A stretch of 64,000 nt of DNA from Ruminiclostridium sp. (GTDB lineage: Bacteria > Bacillota > Clostridia > Oscillospirales > Ruminococcaceae): contig JAFPUE010000049.1 of NCBI GenBank assembly GCA_017395555.1, positions 21,817 to 85,816 on the forward strand, in the 5' to 3' direction. The notes beneath the pieces were generated by a model. That model did no database searches. It was given only the letters and a program-made list of their open reading frames with translations, and was not told the DNA's origin. This document shows, piece after piece, positions 61,241 to 64,000 of the stretch. How positions within the stretch are numbered: the stretch's first letter is position 1; each line of letters begins with the position of its first letter. Both the position numbers and the translations under genes were made by a program.

Positions 61241-63427
61241 ATGAAAGTCTCATTATTACCTGAAGAGTCGGGAATACTAATGCAGCGTGACCTTTTTCGT
61301 TTATCTACAACACTATATGCTGATAATTCTGATCCCGATGTCTATTCTTCTATTGAAACTCAATTTCAAATGATAAAATATATTATATCGGAAGAAAAGA
61401 ATGTATTTTTGAGTATAGATAAATTAAAAAACTTGTTTTATGATGTTTTTAAATATCATATTTCAGAACAAGAGGTCGCTAATATTGTTGAAAATCACAA
61501 AGGACTATTTGAAATAAAGAATGACACCAATGAAATAGAAATCCGATTAAATAGCGAGATTTATAGTGAAACTGTTAAATGCCAAAAGTATAATATCGAT
61601 TACTATATTGATAAATATATTTCTGAATATGGTATTTCAGATGCAGATTCATTTAAAGATGCTATTCATAGATACTTATATGAATTAACTACAACAAATA
61701 TTAATACATATAAATTTCTTATCTTTGGAAAAGATGAAAAAAAGTATTCGGATAGTGAGCTGTTCATTGATATAACTCAGTTTAATGAGGATGATATCAA
61801 TCGTATTCACGATTTCATAGTGTGGCATGATCCTGACAAAAATATGGCGTTAGGAAACATTGTATTTACATGTTTAGAATACTGTATGCTAGTTAACGGG
61901 GACAGACCGAATAGTTTGATTTTAAGTAGTATAAGGAAAAGAGAAATTTATCTTGATACAAATATTATTTTTAGAGCATTAGGAATAAATGGAAGCGAAC
62001 GGAAGAAAAATGTTCTTTGCTTTTTAAGAAAATGTTTACAGGCCAAAATTAAAATAATTATTTCAAGTCACACAAAAATGGAATTTGACAATACAATTAC
62101 CTATTACTTGTCAAAAATATCTGCATTTCCAAGAGGCAACATTTTTCCTGGCGCGTATGAACAAATTAGCGACTATAATTTGTTTTCATTTTACGAAGAT
62201 TGGAGATCTCAGCACAAAAACTTGCCGTTTAAGTTTTTTGAGTTTTACATTAATTCCGAATACGAAAAATTGATTAAAAAGTTTAAAATACAATCTGGCG
62301 AACAAATTCCTTCATCAATATATGATTCAGATAGATTTAAGACTAAGCGAAACAATTATTCTTCATCTATAAGTAATAAAAAACAGGAAATTAAATACGC
62401 ATTTATATCTGATGATTATACATATTCTAAAAGAGACAGTCACGATGCAACTATAATAACTTATATTGAATATTTAAGAGACAATTGTAAAGAAAAGAAA
62501 GATATATTTTTAGTTTCATCAGACAAAGTACTTAGAGCATGGGATATGGCGCGTTCTGAAGCCAGATACCCTGTTGTAATATATCCAAGTCAATTGTTTT
62601 TAGTATTAATAAAACTATGTGGAAGATCAGATGATGATTTTGAGAGTTTTGTAAGTTTTATTAATGTTAGACCACAGCACAATCAAATATCAACTGAAAA
62701 AGCAAACGCTATTTTATCAGGAATAAGTACCATTACTGAGGATATAAAAGAGCAAAAATTAATATTGTCTGCAGTTATAGAAAAAGAATACCAGAATATT
62801 TTAAATAATAATGAAGAAGAGTTATTTAAGCATGTTCAAACTTTTAGCCAAAATTACTTAGAAAAAGAACTCAATTCACAAAGAGAAGAAATAATAAAAC
62901 TAAATAATATAGCGAATGAAAACCAGAATAAGATTGAAGCCTTATCCCAAAACGATATTGAGCAAAAACGATTAATTGAAAAGTTGACCAAAGATATTAA
63001 TAATAGTAATGATATAATAAACAAAAAAGAACAAGCTATGAAAGAAAAAGCTATTATTGATAATCAAAATAAAGATAAAATGTTTAATTATGCAATTAAA
63101 AAGATATATCCATTATTCTTTTTAAGGCGAATTATAGTTCCAATCATTTTGATTTTAATCTGTATTGTATTTATAGCTTTTGTATTTTTACAGTTTTTCT
63201 TTACAGATTGGGAATATAATTTTTCAGTAATTTTCTTAAACTGGTTAAAGTCAACATATTTTGGAGGAGGGGCTGCAGAATATACGTACATTCCAGATAC
63301 TGTATTCTTTGCTTTTGTTGTTTTTCTAATGAAAAAATTTATGTGTAATCCTTTTTCAAAATTAAAGAACAAAGAATATAAAATGAAAAAAGCAGAAAAG
63401 TACTTAAAAAAATACAAACTTTTATAA
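61241..63427 (+). CDS. Membrane-anchored PIN-like nuclease candidate
   Basis: 728 residues, very AT-rich. The N-terminal 230 residues are helical and unrecognised. A PIN-like domain follows: D239 in IYLDTNIIFRALG, E281 in SHTKMEFDN, D402 in KRDSHDATI and D428 in FLVSSDKVLRAWD give the four acidic residues expected for RNA cleavage. A coiled coil (about 545-615) leads to two membrane helices (about 630-655 and 685-703) and a basic tail. The closest known logic is a toxin or anti-phage effector held at the membrane, but I know no family with this whole layout. The ATG at 61241 follows GGGGGA; the TTG at 61229 overlaps it. Confidence 0.65.
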   Translation: MKVSLLPEESGILMQRDLFRLSTTLYADNSDPDVYSSIETQFQMIKYIISEEKNVFLSIDKLKNLFYDVFKYHISEQEVANIVENHKGLFEIKNDTNEIEIRLNSEIYSETVKCQKYNIDYYIDKYISEYGISDADSFKDAIHRYLYELTTTNINTYKFLIFGKDEKKYSDSELFIDITQFNEDDINRIHDFIVWHDPDKNMALGNIVFTCLEYCMLVNGDRPNSLILSSIRKREIYLDTNIIFRALGINGSERKKNVLCFLRKCLQAKIKIIISSHTKMEFDNTITYYLSKISAFPRGNIFPGAYEQISDYNLFSFYEDWRSQHKNLPFKFFEFYINSEYEKLIKKFKIQSGEQIPSSIYDSDRFKTKRNNYSSSISNKKQEIKYAFISDDYTYSKRDSHDATIITYIEYLRDNCKEKKDIFLVSSDKVLRAWDMARSEARYPVVIYPSQLFLVLIKLCGRSDDDFESFVSFINVRPQHNQISTEKANAILSGISTITEDIKEQKLILSAVIEKEYQNILNNNEEELFKHVQTFSQNYLEKELNSQREEIIKLNNIANENQNKIEALSQNDIEQKRLIEKLTKDINNSNDIINKKEQAMKEKAIIDNQNKDKMFNYAIKKIYPLFFLRRIIVPIILILICIVFIAFVFLQFFFTDWEYNFSVIFLNWLKSTYFGGGAAEYTYIPDTVFFAFVVFLMKKFMCNPFSKLKNKEYKMKKAEKYLKKYKLL

Positions 63428-63786
63428 TCCATTGTTACTATTGATTCCAAAAAGCTTGAATACAGCACCACGTCACTCAAAAATCTGATTGATTAGCCGG
63501 AACTCGACGACATAGAGTACTGAATAAAGCTTGGGGGCTAGAATCTCTACACATTCCCGTATTATCTGACATTCATGCTGAAAAGATAGCTGTGAGAAAA
63601 GCAGAGATTATGGTTTTTTTATATAATTAAAAGCTGAGGCATCGTTCTAAACTAATTTCCGGAAAATTTCCGCAAATTGTTTTTTAATTCATTTCATTTG
63701 GCTGCATTCGACAATTGAGTTACTTCAAAGTAAAACGAATCTATTGAAAAGTAACAACACAGACGTAATATAATTACATTTCCGAG
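63428..63786. other. Right-end region of the element without genes
   Basis: AT-rich with no supported gene. Some stretches (63440-63530) look like broken coding sequence. It leads into the right attachment repeat. Confidence 0.5.
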
Positions 63787-63843
63787 TTTGAGGGGGTAGT
63801 GGGCGTTAGCTCGTGTGAGTTCAAGTCTCATTCTCCGCACCAG
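63787..63843 (+). repeat. Right attachment repeat (att), 57 bp
   Basis: Identical to 30564-30620, the 3' part of tRNA-Leu including CCA. It lacks the 5' half of the tRNA, so it is a target-site copy and not a gene. Confidence 0.92.
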
Positions 63844-63876
63844 GCGCGACGGCGCCTGCGTGAATACATCGCCCAA

Positions 63877-63951
63877 AACTGAACACCACGGCCGGACAAG
63901 TTGAACAGTCGCGTCGGCAAAGTTGAACACGCTCGTCGCGCGAAGTGAACA
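63877..63951. repeat. Four TGAACA repeats with 22-bp period
   Basis: TGAACA starts at 63880, 63902, 63924 and 63946, each preceded by AAGT or AACT or AAG. Such spaced repeats resemble the transposase-binding ends of IS21-like elements, which would lie mostly beyond the window. Inference. Confidence 0.5.
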
Positions 63952-64000
63952 GCAGATTGAAAACTTGAATTAAGATTATTCTCACGATAGAATGGTATTA

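Larger units (their letters stand above)
30564..63843. mobile_element. tRNA-Leu-integrated genetic element, about 33.2 kb
   Basis: Bounded by the 57-bp direct repeats, with integrase and excisionase-like genes just inside the left end. No capsid, tail, relaxase, FtsK/VirB or replication initiator is recognised, so it looks like an integrative island that depends on other elements for transfer, not a prophage or complete ICE. Cargo includes an anti-phage cassette, toxin-antitoxin genes, a two-component system and several unknown proteins. Stretches of very different base composition show that it was built in steps. Confidence 0.88.

Noticed and set aside
30564-63843. Reading the island as a prophage
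   Set aside because: No terminase, portal, capsid, tail or lysis gene was recognised; the content is defence, signalling and unknown genes.
63694-63930. A 78-codon minus-strand frame across the right att repeat
   Set aside because: Its middle is translation of tRNA sequence (RRMRLELTR), a common false gene.

Overview
The window looks like the chromosome of a low-to-mid GC Gram-positive anaerobe of the Clostridia, probably the Oscillospiraceae/Ruminococcus group. The evidence is a FabK-type fatty acid synthase cluster with the four acc genes, a V-type (A/V) ATPase operon in place of a visible F-type one, strong AGGAGG ribosome sites, TTGACA-17-TATAAT promoters and a GGDEF/EAL protein. The genus assignment is inference; no rRNA is present.

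Bases 1-30.5 kb are core chromosome. In order they hold an EF-G-like GTPase; a short intergenic transcript candidate with a 92-bp tandem repeat array; a degenerate vWA protein; a membrane c-di-GMP phosphodiesterase followed by a hypothetical protein and a NodB polysaccharide deacetylase lipoprotein; a carbohydrate-binding-like lipoprotein; a minus-strand run fabD-aroE-aroK-amidohydrolase; the plus-strand run fabH-fabK-fabG-fabF-accB-fabZ-accC-accD-accA and then acpP; and the minus-strand V-ATPase operon H-C-I-K-F-E-A-B-D. Together the fab/acc/acp genes supply malonyl-ACP and run the complete elongation cycle. Several gaps in this part are filled with strings of mini-hairpins and dispersed repeats.

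From a tRNA-Leu(GAG) gene at 30534-30619 onward the content changes. The last 57 bp of the tRNA region (30564-30620) recur exactly at 63787-63843, with a tyrosine integrase and an excisionase-like gene just inside the left copy. The 33.2 kb between them is therefore an integrated element. Its cargo, left to right: an HNH-type protein; iteron-like repeats; a truncated recombinase; an XRE regulator divergent from a three-gene predicted anti-phage cassette (SNF2 helicase with DUF3883, DUF1156 methyltransferase, HEPN-DUF499 ATPase); small and membrane proteins; a regulator pair with shared operators; a transglutaminase-like lipoprotein; an FAD oxidoreductase; a ParE/Phd toxin-antitoxin pair; an AgrC/AgrA-like two-component system; a five-gene operon of unknown proteins (three share one module, one resembles the FliD C-terminus); a frameshifted adenosine deaminase lying between two copies of a ~385-bp duplication; a decayed IS200; and an AT-rich membrane-anchored PIN-like protein.

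The strongest leads for something undescribed are the LytTR system with its adjacent five-gene operon, linked by candidate 21-bp-spaced direct repeats, and the PIN-like membrane protein with a ~440-nt leader. The right edge, beyond the att repeat, carries four TGAACA repeats at an exact 22-bp period, resembling a transposon end that continues out of the window.
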